A DNA stretch of 64,000 nt. Origin: Theocolax elegans (Eukaryota > Arthropoda > Insecta > Hymenoptera > Cerocephalidae). The translations under genes and the position numbers were made by a program. This document shows, in pieces, positions 36,245 to 47,973 of the stretch. Where the stretch lies: the NCBI GenBank assembly GCA_026168455.1, contig CM047431.1, positions 63,136,910-63,200,909 on the forward strand. Reading direction: 5' to 3'. Numbering within the stretch: position 1 is the first letter of the stretch; the number at the start of each line of letters is the position of its first letter. A model generated the notes under the pieces. The model ran no database searches. It was not told the origin of the DNA and saw only the letters and a list, made by a program, of their open reading frames with translations.

Positions 36245-39200
36245 TCTACGGGCGGGGATCACGCTCGCGCTTCCGAGCGAATCCCCGCCCGTAGGGTACT
36301 GAACGCGCGCTGCGTCGATTATTTCTTTTCATCTGTTTGGAATGGTAAAATCGCCTTGCGAAATCACCTTCTCCATAACTCCAACGAACAATTATTTTTC
36401 AATCTATTTATATTTTTATTTACAGTTGCTTCGCCCTAGTAGAATTCAAATCTATTTAGTGAATCGAAGCAAGCCAGTTAAAATAGGAATAGGTTGAAAC
36501 TAAGTACATTTTTGCCCTCTTGATGAAACGCTTTTTTTTAACCTTTCCTGGCAATTTAATTGTATAATTTATAATAATCTATAAATGTTAGAATTAAACT
36601 AACTATTTTTAAGTTTGGAATTATAGTTTCCGTAATCATGAAACCTGAAACATTACAGGCTATGAACCAACCTGCAAAAATGTTTTGTGTAAATTTGGCG
36701 ATATATTGATAAAAGAAAAACTATCTCGAAAATGAGTGTTTGTTCGATGCAAACAATCGTCGGAACCTATTCGAAATTGTAATAGGATTCAAATTTCATA
36801 ACAAGCGTCGAGTTTTGTTGTCAAGACTACCGAGAAATTAATACTTGATGTTTGGAGGAAACGTCCATTCTAGTAAATGTGCAAGAAATGCGCGAAAAAG
36901 CGTTTCATCGGTAGTCAATAACTAACAATTTTGCCTAGTCATTTATTAGTTTCCAAGCCATTTCTCATACTCGCAATTCTACTGGGGGTTTATTTTAATA
37001 TAAAAACGCGATTCATATCCCAAAATATAGGTTATAAAATGCTAGTGAATAGAAATATTAGTAATTACGAAATGGCTTGAAGAAAATCTTGGAGAATCAT
37101 TATAAATTTTAACAAAACTCTTCTTCTCTAGACAAAAATCAATTTTCCCGTTTCCAAGTCTACGGGCGGGGATCACGCTCGCGCTTCCATGCGAATCCCC
37201 GCCCGTAGGGTACTGAACGCGCGCTACGTCGATTTATATCATAAAATATAGGTTAAAAAATACTAGTGAATACATTTATTAGTAATTGCGAAAAAAATTG
37301 AGTAAAATCTTGAAGAATCTTTATACATTTCAACAAAACTCTTCTGCTCTAAACAAAAATCAAGTTTCCCGTTTGGGAGTCTACGGGCGGGGATCACGCT
37401 CGCGCTTCCATGCGAATCCCCGCCCGTAGGGTACTGAACGCGCGCTGCGTCGATTATTCCTTTTCATCTGTTTGGAATGGTAAAATCGCGTTGCGGATCA
37501 CCTTCTCCATAGCTCCAACGAACGATTATTTTCTACTCTATTTATATTTTTATTTACAGTTTTTTTGTTTATTTTAATATAAAAACGCGATTTATATCAT
37601 AAAATATAGGTTAAAAAATACTAGTGAATACATTTATTAGTAATTGCGAAAAAATTTGAGTAAAATCTTGAAGAATCTTTATACATTTTAACAAAACTCT
37701 TCTGCTCTAGACAAAAATCAAGTTTCCCGTTTGGGAGTCTACGGGCGGGGATCACGCTCGCGCTTCCGAGCGAATCCCCGCCCGTAGGGTACTGAACGCG
37801 CGCTGCGTCGATTATTTCTTTTCATCTGTTTGGAATGGTAAAATCGCGTTGTGGAATCACCTTCTCCATAGCTCCAACGAACAAATTTTCTACTCTATTT
37901 ATATTTTTATTTACAGTTTCTTTGTTTATTTTATTATAAAAACGCGATTTATATCATAAAATTTAGGTTATAAAATACTAGTGAATACATTTATTAGTAA
38001 TTGCGAAAAAACTTGAGAAAAATCTTGAAGAATCATTATATATTTTAACAAAACTCTTCTTCTCTAGACAAAAATCAATTTTCCCGTTTCCAAGTCTACG
38101 GGCGGGGATCACGCTCGCGCTTCCATGCGAATCCCCGCCCGTAGGGTACTGAACGCGCGCTACGTCGATTTATATCATAAAATATAGGTTAAAAAATACT
38201 AGTGAATACATTTATTAGTAATTGCGAAAAAAATTGAGTAAATCTTGAAGAATCTTTATACATTTCAACAAAACTCTTCTGCTCTAAACAAAAATCAAGT
38301 TTCCCGTTTGGGAGTCTACGGGCGGGGATCACGCTCGCGCTTCCATGCGAATCCCCGCCCGTAGGGTACTGAACGCGCGCTGCGTCGATTATTCCTTTTC
38401 ATCTGTTTGGAATGGTAAATCGCGTTGCGGATCACCTTCTCCATAGCTCCAACGAACGATTATTTTCTACTCTATTTATATTTTTATTTACAGTTTTTTT
38501 GTTTATTTTAATATAAAAACGCGATTTATATCATAAAATATAGGTTAAAAAATACTAGTGAATACATTTATTAGTAATTGCGAAAAAATTTGAGTAAAAT
38601 CTTGAAGAATCTTTATACATTTTAACAAAACTCTTCTGCTCTAGACAAAAATCAAGTTTCCCGTTTGGGAGTCTACGGGCGGGGATCACGCTCGCGCTTC
38701 CGAGCGAATCCCCGCCCGTAGGGTACTGAACGCGCGCTGCGTCGATTATTTCTTTTCATCTGTTTGGAATGGTAAAATCGCGTTGTGGAATCACCTTCTC
38801 CATAGCTCCAACGAACAAATTTTCTACTCTATTTATATTTTATTTACAGTTTCTTTGTTTATTTTATTATAAAAACGCGATTTATATCATAAATTTAGGT
38901 TATAAATACTAGTGAATACATTTATTAGTAATTGCGAAAAAACTTGAGAAAAATCTTGAAGAATCATTATATATTTAACAAAACTCTTCTGCTCTAGACA
39001 AAAATCAAGTTTCCCGTTTCCAAGTCTACGGGCGGGGATCACGCTCGCGCTTCCGAGCGAATCTCCGCCCGTAAGGTACTGAACGCGCGCTGCGTCGATT
39101 ATTCCTTTTCATCTGTTTGGAATGGTAAAATCGCGTTGCGGATCACCTTCTCCATAGCTCCAACGAACGATTATTTTCCAATCTATTTATATTTTTATTT

Positions 39201-39382
39201 ACAGTTCCTTTGTTTATTTTAATATAAAAACGCGATTTATATCATAAAATATAGGTTAAAAAATACTAGTGAATACATTTATTAGTAATTGCGAAAAAAC
39301 TTGAGTAAAATCTTGAAGAATCTTTATACATTTTAACAAAACTCTTCTGCTCTAGACAAAAATCAAGTTTCCCGTTTGGGAG
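36245..39382 (+). repeat. Higher-order repeat copy 2 (3,138 bp, eight monomers)
   Basis: Spacings are 914, 221, 358, 357, 220, 357, 353 and 358, in the same order of monomer types as copy 1. Most differences are single A or T losses in homopolymers at about 38238-38975. They could be assembly errors. Confidence 0.9.
36434..36987. mobile_element. ~555-bp MITE-like insert inside a satellite monomer (copy 2)
   Basis: It is the same sequence as 33292-33845, displaced by exactly 3,142 bp. Confidence 0.7.
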
Positions 39383-41330
39383 TCTACGGGCGGGGATCAC
39401 GCTCGCGCTTCCGAGCGAATCCCCGCCCGTAGGGTACTGAACGCGCGCTGCGTCGATTATTTCTTTTCATCTGTTTGGAATGGTAAAATCGCGTTGTGGA
39501 ATCACCTTCTCCATAGTTCCAACGAACAAATTTTCTACTCTATTTATATTTTTATTTACAGTTTCTTTGTTTATTTTATTATAAAAACGCGATTTATATC
39601 ATAAAATTTAGGTTATAAAATACTAGTGAATACATTTATTAGTAATTGCGAAAAAACTTGAGTAAAATCATGAAGAATCTTTATACATTTCAACAAAACT
39701 CTTCTGCTCTAAACAAAAATCAAGTTTCCCGTTTAGGAGTCTACGGGCGGGGATCACGCTCGCGCTATAATGTAAACGTATATAATAAATATTTTTATTT
39801 TGACCGGGCCACATATCCATATATATATACATGTATATTGTGTATCGGCGGTCACCTTGTCGTCGTGCCATCGTGCCGGCCGCGACTCGCGAGTGATGTA
39901 CTGATCGATTTCCTATATAGTAAAGTTGGTCCTACATATAAAGTATACATATAGCGATATTCTTGAACGTTCATATTATATTACTAGTGGATTTGGGCGC
40001 GCTACGCGTGCCGATGTTTTGTTTTCCATTGATTTTCGAGTTTTTTCATGTTCGAGATCGAGATTCGAGATCTTCGATTCGAGCTCTTACTGAATTTTAC
40101 AATAGGATAGACTTGATCATCGAGGCCATCGTTTACTGTTTTGATTGATTTTTTAAACCTCTAACCTACATAAAAAGTCTACTTAAAATATTTGATATGC
40201 CTTTTCGAGAGGATCGCGGGCTTATTTAGTATATAAGATATAAAAATATATATATTAACTGCCTCTCTAAAGTCGGGAACATACAGTATGCAACGTTCGC
40301 CGGTCGCCGGGACAAACATAACCTATATTTGGAAAAAGTGAGCGTTTATAAATTGTCTGTGCTCTTTATCTTTATTTGTAGAAGGTGAAAAGGAAGAGGG
40401 GAAACCTATTTAATAAGTTATTTAGTGAAAGCTTTGGGTAACATTTGATTGAGAATAAATAATCTCACGCACCCAGATCTACAAGGAATCATTGATAACT
40501 ATAGTTGGATATTTGGTTCTGGTAGCTAAAGTACAACAAAAAGAAGAAACTCAGGAGATTAGGTAATAGTAAATTATAATGTTTATAACTAATTAAGATA
40601 TTTAGTTAGTGCTTTTACTTGAGGAAGTGACGACAATCCATTTGCCATTAATGTGCTGTCCGAAAAGATACTAATTTTAGATATACTTTCAGAACATTCC
40701 AAGAAGTGTACCAAACAACTGTTACAACGTATATCAAATCAGGTATATTCTACGATTCTACATTTCAATGGATTATGGCAATGGGGCGATACAAGTTTTA
40801 GTCTCTCTTTTCTTGAAGTCAATGGTTCCATTGCTGAAGATGATGCACTGTTTGATTTCAGGTAATATACTTTTCCTTGGGGCTTGTATATGTTATTAAT
40901 TGAATTAACTGGTTATGTTAACGAAATCATAACTTCAAATCTTCCCAATCACATTTCCCACTTTCAGCTGCCATTAATTGTATTATACAGTTGTATTATA
41001 CAGCCCTTTCCTACTCCCTTTATAGTATATATAAATACTTATATTAATGGATTTATCTGCAGATCTATCTGTAAGCTGTGTGTGCTAAGGAGCGTATCCA
41101 AATGCCAACGTCCTAACGTGTTCGATGTCTAGGAAGGCTGTCTGAAACATTTGCTGCTAGGTGATGAGTTTACTGTCCAGTCCAATATAACGTAATGAAG
41201 AGTCGGTGTTTTTTATGGTCATCTAAATGGGAGCTCGCCAAAATTTACATGTCCTATCCGAAAGGCCATAGGTGGTATTTTGTGCTTTACAAGCATACAT
41301 TTGTTAAAATAAATATATAAATATTGTTAT

Positions 41331-42022
41331 ACTAACAATATTTGTTTGGGGTTTGCAAATTGCAAATATACATATATACATAAATTATATTTTGTTAGTC
41401 ATGTTTTTAACGTTGTAATTATACACTAATAATGTCATTATCACAAGATAGACCTTTTGTATACTTCTTTTGCAGTAAGTGAAGATCATTGAATTCAGAA
41501 TTTATTGTATTGTAATCTAGTTGGTCTGTTAAGATAGAAAATGTCATTAGATTGAATCCGTACAAAGCCAATTTTTATGAAAGTTGAAGTAGAATAAATT
41601 GGGCTTAAAAAATTGTAACAATTTACAAGATTGTACCTGCATCAATTTGGAGCCATCTTATTTAAGTTCATTGATTCAACATTAATTTTTTCTACAAAAA
41701 AAACCTATTTAACTTTCATACCCAACTAGACAATACTTTTCGAAACAAAATTGTTTGTAGTTCTACATTGATAAAATTCTATTTTATTCTGATGGAATCA
41801 AATGAAATTCTCTATCGTAAGAGACCAAGTAGATTTCAGTACAATAAATATTTAATTAATGATCTTTACTCACTACAAAAAGAACAAAAAAGGTCTAGTT
41901 TGTGATATTCACATTTTAAAAATATAATTAAACAAATTAAAATGTGACTGATAAAATACAATTTAACTATATGTATATTTGCTATTCGCAAATCACAAAC
42001 AAATATATCATATTATATTAGT
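41331..42022. mobile_element. ~690-bp foldback element inside the giant element
   Basis: The left arm contains AATATTTGTTTGGGGTTTGC and AAATATACATATATACA; the right arm carries their diverged complements near 41970-42010. Inner matches include AGACCTTTTGTATAC and TTGGTCTGTTAAGATAGA, so the arms are about 330-345 bp each. Both ends abut TA-like sequence. An ATT run (about 42023-42041) follows. Confidence 0.72.
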
Positions 42023-42600
42023 TTATTATTATTATTATTACAGTTAGTTAATTTAAAAAAAATTTCTAAAAAACAATATATCGGTGACTTTATCTCATAT
42101 TTTTGTATTTTGTAGGTTGATTGTTCATTTATATCTTCGGCATGGCAGTTTCCAGGATCTATTAAAGTGTAATTTTTAAATTTTTAAGTACTGAAGAATT
42201 TCTTGTCAACATCAATCAGATCTGAGTATTATAAAACTATATAGTAAAATACTCAGGTTTTTTAATATTTATTACGCAGTATTGTTTGACATGGATAACA
42301 AGTTATACAAATTATTTTCTTGTTATTTAGTGAAGTGTTTGTGTGTATTCTATTACATGGTTTGATCTCTATTTTTTTAGATTTTGATTGAAATGCAATT
42401 TGAAATACAATGTAATTTGTATGGTTTATATCCACCTATACAATATATATTCCAATGTTTGCTTTATTTAGCAATATTGAAAATTGTTGTACAAAAATGA
42501 AATTGCACTTTATATAAAAATTCTTTTTAATTTCATCTTCTTTAATATATTTTGCATGAATTTCTGCTTTCGACCTGTATCTAAACAGTAATATACTTAA

Positions 42601-42914
42601 CGGGATGTAATAGTCAATTTTTACCGAACGAGTAATGGCACGCATGTTTTGTCAATTAATCATGAAATACTTGAATAAATGAAAAATCAAGACATCATTA
42701 CCCTCCGTATTGATACCTTCTATAATTTTGCCGAGAGCTAAGTATGTATGGGCAATAATTAACGAGAATGATTGGAAGGAAATTTTATAACCTAAGTCCA
42801 CTATGTGAAAATTGCCTTCCAACGCTATTTTCGTTTATTCAGAATATGTATTAGTTACTTAAATATAATTGTCTCATATAGCTCGGTAGGTAACTAGTTG
42901 AGTATTACATCCCC
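42601..42914. mobile_element. TTAA-flanked MITE (314 bp)
   Basis: TTAA lies at 42597-42600 and 42915-42918. The left end is CGGGATGTAATAGTC and the right end, read inward, is GGGGATGTAATACTC. These termini resemble those at 24237 and 30121, but the interior differs. No coding capacity. Confidence 0.8.
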
Positions 42915-43491
42915 TTAATGTTTAAAGAGTGGCATTCGCACTATTACAATTACCAAAATGTATATTTTGGACAAGTGCTTTCTTTACAAAAAATACGTCG
43001 CATATCACCGTCGATTATTAGCACTATAATAGAAGCTAAAAAGTGCGATGTTAAATAAAAAAATGAAAGAAATAATTATATTTTCTAATATAATTTATTT
43101 ATATGGATGCAAAATTCTGCAATTAAAATGTGCCAGAGCTCTTTCAAAAATATGCATGCCTTCTATCTTTTCATACAACTTACAGTAAAATAATTTTGTA
43201 GTTTTTTATAGTTGTACTAATATTCTTTTTGTTTTATGTATAGTGTTAGTATGAAAGTATACTACGTTAAACGTTGTATAAAATTATGTACGCATAAAAA
43301 GTTTTTAAAGAAAAATGTATTTGTATTTTAAGCATATATTTTTAAATACGTTTTTTTAATTTGTTTTTATAGTTTTACGTGAGTTTGCTGCTTTGCTTTC
43401 CAGTAATTGTGTATTTCTTTTGTACACACGCGTACAAAATATTTTAATACATAATTAATAATTAATAAAATGTCTAATTATATACGATTAA

Positions 43492-43631
43492 CCTTTAGAG
43501 GGTCGGGATTTGGAATGGCATATCCTCCATAGAAAAATGGTAAAAAAAGGTATCTTATATCATGGATTGGTCATTGACAAAGTGCCCATCATGGGTCGAC
43601 CCACTACAGTGGTTTTCCGGCCCTCTAAGGG
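43492..43631. mobile_element. Small TTAA-flanked MITE (140 bp), piggyBac-like ends
   Basis: TTAA lies at 43488-43491 and 43632-43635. The ends are CCTTTAGAGGGTCGG and, read inward from the right, CCCTTAGAGGGCCGG. TTAA followed by a CC-starting inverted repeat is the piggyBac pattern. The core contains GGGTCGACCC, a perfect 10-base palindrome. Confidence 0.8.
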
Positions 43632-43826
43632 TTAAAAGATTTTAAATTTAATTTTAGATATATTTATTTGTTTATTTAATTTATTAATTATATATATTGC
43701 TGTAAACGGGTAGCTTTACTTCTATACAAAATAATAGTTATATGTCCACTAAGGATGTAAAATAAGCATTTATGAAAGTTGTTGCCCGAGTTGTAGCGAG
43801 AGCAGTAATTCATCCAAGAGAATTAT

Positions 43827-44118
43827 CTTTTACTCCCGAACTGCATATACAAATTTTCACCCTGATAATTTAAAAGACCTCTTTGTTCAACAATAATTAA
43901 ATTATAATAAGTTATACACTTTTCAAATTCCTATACATTTTTGCAAGATTTTTTGGTATATTTAATTTAGTATTTGTAGGAAGAAGTCAAAATAAGTAAT
44001 AGAGTTAGTGTATGTTGAATAAAGTGGGTTTACGGGGAATAAAGTGAGTCTACAGGGATCAAATGCACATTATAGCTGATTAGAGTGAAAAGTATATTTT
44101 ATTTTTATACGAGACGCA

Positions 44119-44159
<41 letters not shown>

Positions 44160-44577
44160 CGCCACATAAGTATAGAGAAGTCTTTTATAGAGAAGTAAAA
44201 AAAGTATATTATTTCATTTGAACGAATACATAATAATATTTTTGACGCAAATCAAATAAACGAGCGCCATCTCTAGGCAGCTGATGTAATTGCGCAACCA
44301 AGCATTTCGCAATGGCGTCGATAACAGAACACAGGTTTCGTACCTGTCAAATCGTACTTCTCACTTTACGACTTCAATAATAATTTTTCGGATTCATATC
44401 CGACTAAAAAATGTTCCCCGTTTGAATGGCTATGGCGCTCAGCTCAATATTTATGGATTGAGAGCTTCGTATTTTTATAATTTACAATTATCGGTAGTTT
44501 CTATAACATTATCCCACCTGACTTCAGCGCCACCACTCGAGGTGACGTTTTTCTGAAACTTTGTGTACGGACTCCCC
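43827..44577 (-). repeat. Right terminal inverted repeat of the giant element (751 bp)
   Basis: It is the inverted copy of 32131-32871. It is longer mainly because its (TA)n run (about 44121-44153) is longer. The mirrored 88-codon frame lies at 44290-44556. Confidence 0.9.
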
Positions 44578-45307
44578 TTAAATTTATTAAATAATTTTTT
44601 AATTTAACGAAATGAACTACATAAATTAATGTTTCTTTCACTTATTAAATTAATGCAAATATTAAATTAATTCAAATAAATGTTTGTTCAAAAAAATTAT
44701 ATGGGTTGATAAAAATTTTTTGATTATACAAAATAATTATTTTGTTAAATTATATAAATAATTTTTTTTCTCTTAATATTATTTTTATTTCAATTGAGAA
44801 GTTTGATTTTATAAAAGCAAAAAAATAAATTATTTTAAAAGATGGGTTTAGTATGATATAACTTTACTTGAACAATTAAGTAACATTAAAAAAATTATTT
44901 TTCTCAATTAAATAAATATTTTTTAAAGTGGATTTGCTAAAGTTAAAATTATATTTTATTGTTTCAATAAAATGTATACTTATTTTAACTAAATTAGGAA
45001 TCTTTGTTTTAAAATAATAAATTTACTTAATTCAACTATTTTTTTTTTTAATTCAACACTCCATTTGAGTGAAATAAATAATTAAATATTTTAATTGTAA
45101 AAAAATTTGTGTTTTTAATTTGGTATGTACTTATTACTTTAATTTTTGTAACTAAATGAATTGAAAATTATAAAACGCGATCAGTTTTACGTTGCTTTAA
45201 AATAATATGTTATATTATAAAACTTATAATAATTCAGGGACCTACCTGCACCGACTCTCTAAACAGTACCCATTATAATTGGTAATTAGAAAAAAAAGTT
45301 TTGATAA

Positions 45308-45575
45308 AATAAATTAATTTTAAAGAAATATTTTATTAAAACAAAGAAACATACGCTTATTGAAAGAAATAAATACTTTTTTGAAGCTATGTAATAATTT
45401 ATTTGTATTAAATGTATTTTTATTAGAAAAAATAAAATTCATACGAAATAAAGTAATTTTAAAGAAATGTTTTATTGAAACAAAGAAATATTGGTTTATT
45501 GAATTAAATAAATTTTGTTTTGAAACGATGGAATAATTTATTTGAATGTTCACTGGTTTTGGTAAAAATATTCCA
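45308..45575. repeat. Diverged tandem duplication, ~138-bp period
   Basis: TAATTTTAAAGAAATATTTT near 45313 recurs in altered form near 45451, followed by matching ACAAAGAAA and AATAATTTATTTG blocks. It lies in the right flank of the outer AT-rich element. Confidence 0.6.
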
Positions 45576-47973
45576 ATCAATTTTTGAAAAAAATAAAGTT
45601 ATTAAAATAATTTTTTTTGCTCTTCAAGTTAAATAAACCATTTACTTAAATAATAGAGCTTTCGGCAACGACCGCTAGGGGAATCCAAGTTTCCCGCAAG
45701 CGGCCAAAAATTTTATCGGTTCATATAATAGAAACTTTCAAAAGTATAAAATTAAATCGAGAAGCGAATTGAAATAACGTTTTCTTGAATCAAGGAAATA
45801 ATTTACTAAAATTCGCTGCACTATATTAAGGTAAGTAAAAAACATTAATTAAATACAGTTATAGAATCAAATACTCTTCGTTTCATCCAATTAAATAAAC
45901 TATATTTACTCAATTTCAGTGTTTCGGTCGTCGTATGAAAACTGGATTCAAGTAACAGATAATTTACATAAAAGATGAAGATGCGTTACATTAAGAAAAC
46001 AAGTGCATTAGAACTACAAACTCAAGGATGCTCGATGTAATTAAATGTACATTGGATTCAATGGGCCATTGAACATAATCGACGAAACAAAAATAGTATC
46101 AAAGGAAATAATAACATTTTTTTATGTTAAATAAAGAATTATTTAAACAATTAAATAATTTCTTTGTTTCTGACACATCAATTTTATAAAACATTGAAAT
46201 ATTTTGTTCGATCGAAAAAAATTTTTGTTGGTTTAATAAAATTGTTTGGTTTAAGTGACTAAATATTTGTTATGAATAACTAATTATTTACTTGTGTGTT
46301 AATATAGCAGATTTTAATTCAATGAATAATTTGCTTGTTTAAAAGAAATTTGTTGGTCAATACAACGCAATATTTATTTATTTTTAATATAGATTAATTT
46401 AGTTCAAATAAATATATTTTATTAATTTAACAAAACGGATGCTTCAAATATAGTGAAAGAAATAATTTACTTGATTCAAAAAAAATTTTTTTGAATTCAG
46501 TAAATTTTTTTTTCAGTGTACTCTTTTCCCTCTCTCGCTCAAAGGTTTTTTTGCTTGCATATACATACATACACACGAGCAAGTATAGAGGGTAGGAACA
46601 AAAAAGTAAACCAACGTAGGCTATAATAAAAGTTTTGCTGGTTTTATTCGCCCATCTAAAACTACGAGTCAGGGTGACATTATTTTCATCATTATTATTA
46701 TTACTATTATATCGAAGTAACGAGTTGGTTCATTTTTTTCACAGGGTTTATGGACGTTCACTTTTTATCCTCGGTGTCCGAGTGTTATCGACGTGCGCTT
46801 GTTTAATCTATTATTTTACAACGCTCTCCTTCTCCCGACATTTAAGAGTTTTCGTTCAAACAAATTGAGATACCGCGCACCCTCTTCGTTTAATTTTCCC
46901 CTCTATATTATTATATTACTTCTCTTTTATTTTTCTTCGGAGTTTCGTCGGCTATAAAATTGTTCATGGCTTCACTAATAAAACTGAATTTTTAATTTCC
47001 AGCGAGAAATAAATTTTCCGATGCAAATCTCATGTATTTGCTTTGGGGAAAATGAAAAGGGTTTTTTTTGCAAACGTTTGTTGTTGTTCAATTGAACAAT
47101 GTGAATGGGGTGTCGTTATATATCGATTGCCGATAAAATAGTTTTACTTGATTTTCTGGATGTATGTATGTAGCGATAACGTATATACAAAGGTGCATTT
47201 ATTAATTATTTCGCTGCAATAAAGTTTATTTAAATATTTATCACAAATTTTCGACATTGTTACGCTGCATTGTTACTTTGACGATTGTTCGGCTACAAAA
47301 TTAACTAACCCTCTTTTTTAGTTACGATCCTATAAATTATTCTATTTTATTCAAGAATGTGGATCAAATCTTTTTTTTGTTTTTCATCATAATGATCGAG
47401 ACTGTAGTCGTATATTTCTAGTAAATATATAAACTTTTCATTTTAATTAAAGTTATGTACAAGTCATTGTTACAACTTTACCTTCCTTTTTTTTTAAATT
47501 GGTGGAAAATTATTTAATTTGGGTAGCGTATTGATTATTGCCCATTTTATTTTCTAAAATTTTTTATGCAAAAACTTTTAGAAACGAATTAATATAACCG
47601 AGTCTTATATCTTTCTAATCAGATTATATATCGTGCATAAAAAAGTGAACATCATTATTATATAAACATACAACCTTCATTTTCGATTTCGAATTTTTCA
47701 GTCAAAAAATGTAGTGACTCAGTTTGGCGACAACTTCGAGTGAGTGATTATTCATTCTAACAAATTTAGAAAGCAAACTGAATTTTATTCTCTTTTAGCT
47801 AAAATCGCATAAATTAAAAATTTTTCATCTAAAGTCGTTGGATTATTTAAATTATTTAAAACTAATATTTAGAAATCGTATTCCGTTTAATAGATAATAA
47901 ATAGATATTCTAAATAGAATGGTCAAAAAATAGGTGAAAAATAGGCGAAAAATGTGCCCATTTTTATCCTCCC

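Larger units (their letters stand above)
32872..39765 (+). repeat. Satellite array: ~357-bp monomers, 18 GC hairpins, higher-order organisation
   Basis: The marker TCTACGGGCGGGGATCACGC occurs at 33103, 34017, 34238, 34595, 34953, 35174, 35532, 35889, 36245, 37159, 37380, 37738, 38095, 38315, 38672, 39025, 39383 and 39740. Spacings are 353-358 bp for the basic monomer, 220-221 bp for a monomer with a ~136-bp deletion, and 914 bp for one with a ~557-bp insertion. Each monomer has a 14-bp stem, CTACGGGCGGGGAT with ATCCCCGCCCGTAG. A second inner stem, CGCTCG with CGAGCG, survives only in monomers reading TTCCGAGCG. The last monomer is cut within the hairpin at 39765. Confidence 0.93.
39766..43826. 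other. Mostly single-copy internal region (cargo) of the giant element
   Basis: Starts abruptly after the cut hairpin. No transposase or known domain was recognised. The only frame with non-repetitive composition is 40653-40865 (plus, 70 codons), ending at DALFDFR and overlapping a TTTCAG-GTAATA junction. Further splice-like sites lie downstream (CCCACTTTCAG near 40958-40968, TTATCTGCAG near 41053-41062), and an AATAAATATATAAATA stretch near 41310 could be a poly(A) signal. This might be a captured or non-coding transcription unit, but the support is weak. Three smaller elements (41331, 42601, 43492) are inserted within it. Confidence 0.4.
32131..44577. mobile_element. Giant 12.4-kb TTAA-flanked element with ~745-bp TIRs, a satellite array and unique cargo
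   Basis: Both ends begin GGGGAGTCCGTACACAAAGT when read inward, and both abut TTAA (32127-32130 and 44578-44581), giving an exact 4-bp target duplication. Long inverted repeats (741 and 751 bp) are nearly identical apart from a (TA)n length difference and a few substitutions. Between them lie a satellite array (32872-39765) and about 4 kb of mostly single-copy DNA (39766-43826). No transposase was recognised, so movement would need an enzyme from elsewhere. TTAA duplications are known for piggyBac and Kolobok elements; the inverted-repeat length recalls Polintons, but those make 6-bp duplications and carry many genes. Element status is well supported; the superfamily is open. Confidence 0.85.
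31725..46518. mobile_element. Outer AT-rich TA-flanked element, split by the 12.4-kb TTAA element
   Basis: The left end is TA followed by CACAGAAAAAAAAATTTG. The right end is AAATTTTTTTTTCAGTG followed by TA, so the termini are inverted copies with a TA target. Both flanks (31725-32130 and 44578-46518) have the same unusual texture: AT-rich, full of degenerate TTCAAATAAAT and TTGAATTC words on either strand. Without the inserted element and one TTAA it would be about 2.3 kb. The terminal match is low-complexity, so the end assignment is probable rather than sure. Confidence 0.6.

Noticed and set aside
32872..39765. Regularly spaced palindromic repeats resembling a CRISPR array
   Set aside because: Units are ~357 bp with almost identical sequence between the hairpins, so there are no unique spacers. 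The context is eukaryotic transposon DNA.
32131..44577. Polinton/Maverick element suggested by TIR length and overall size
   Set aside because: The target duplication is TTAA and not 6 bp. The termini do not start with AG in register with such a duplication, and no polymerase, integrase, ATPase or capsid gene is visible.
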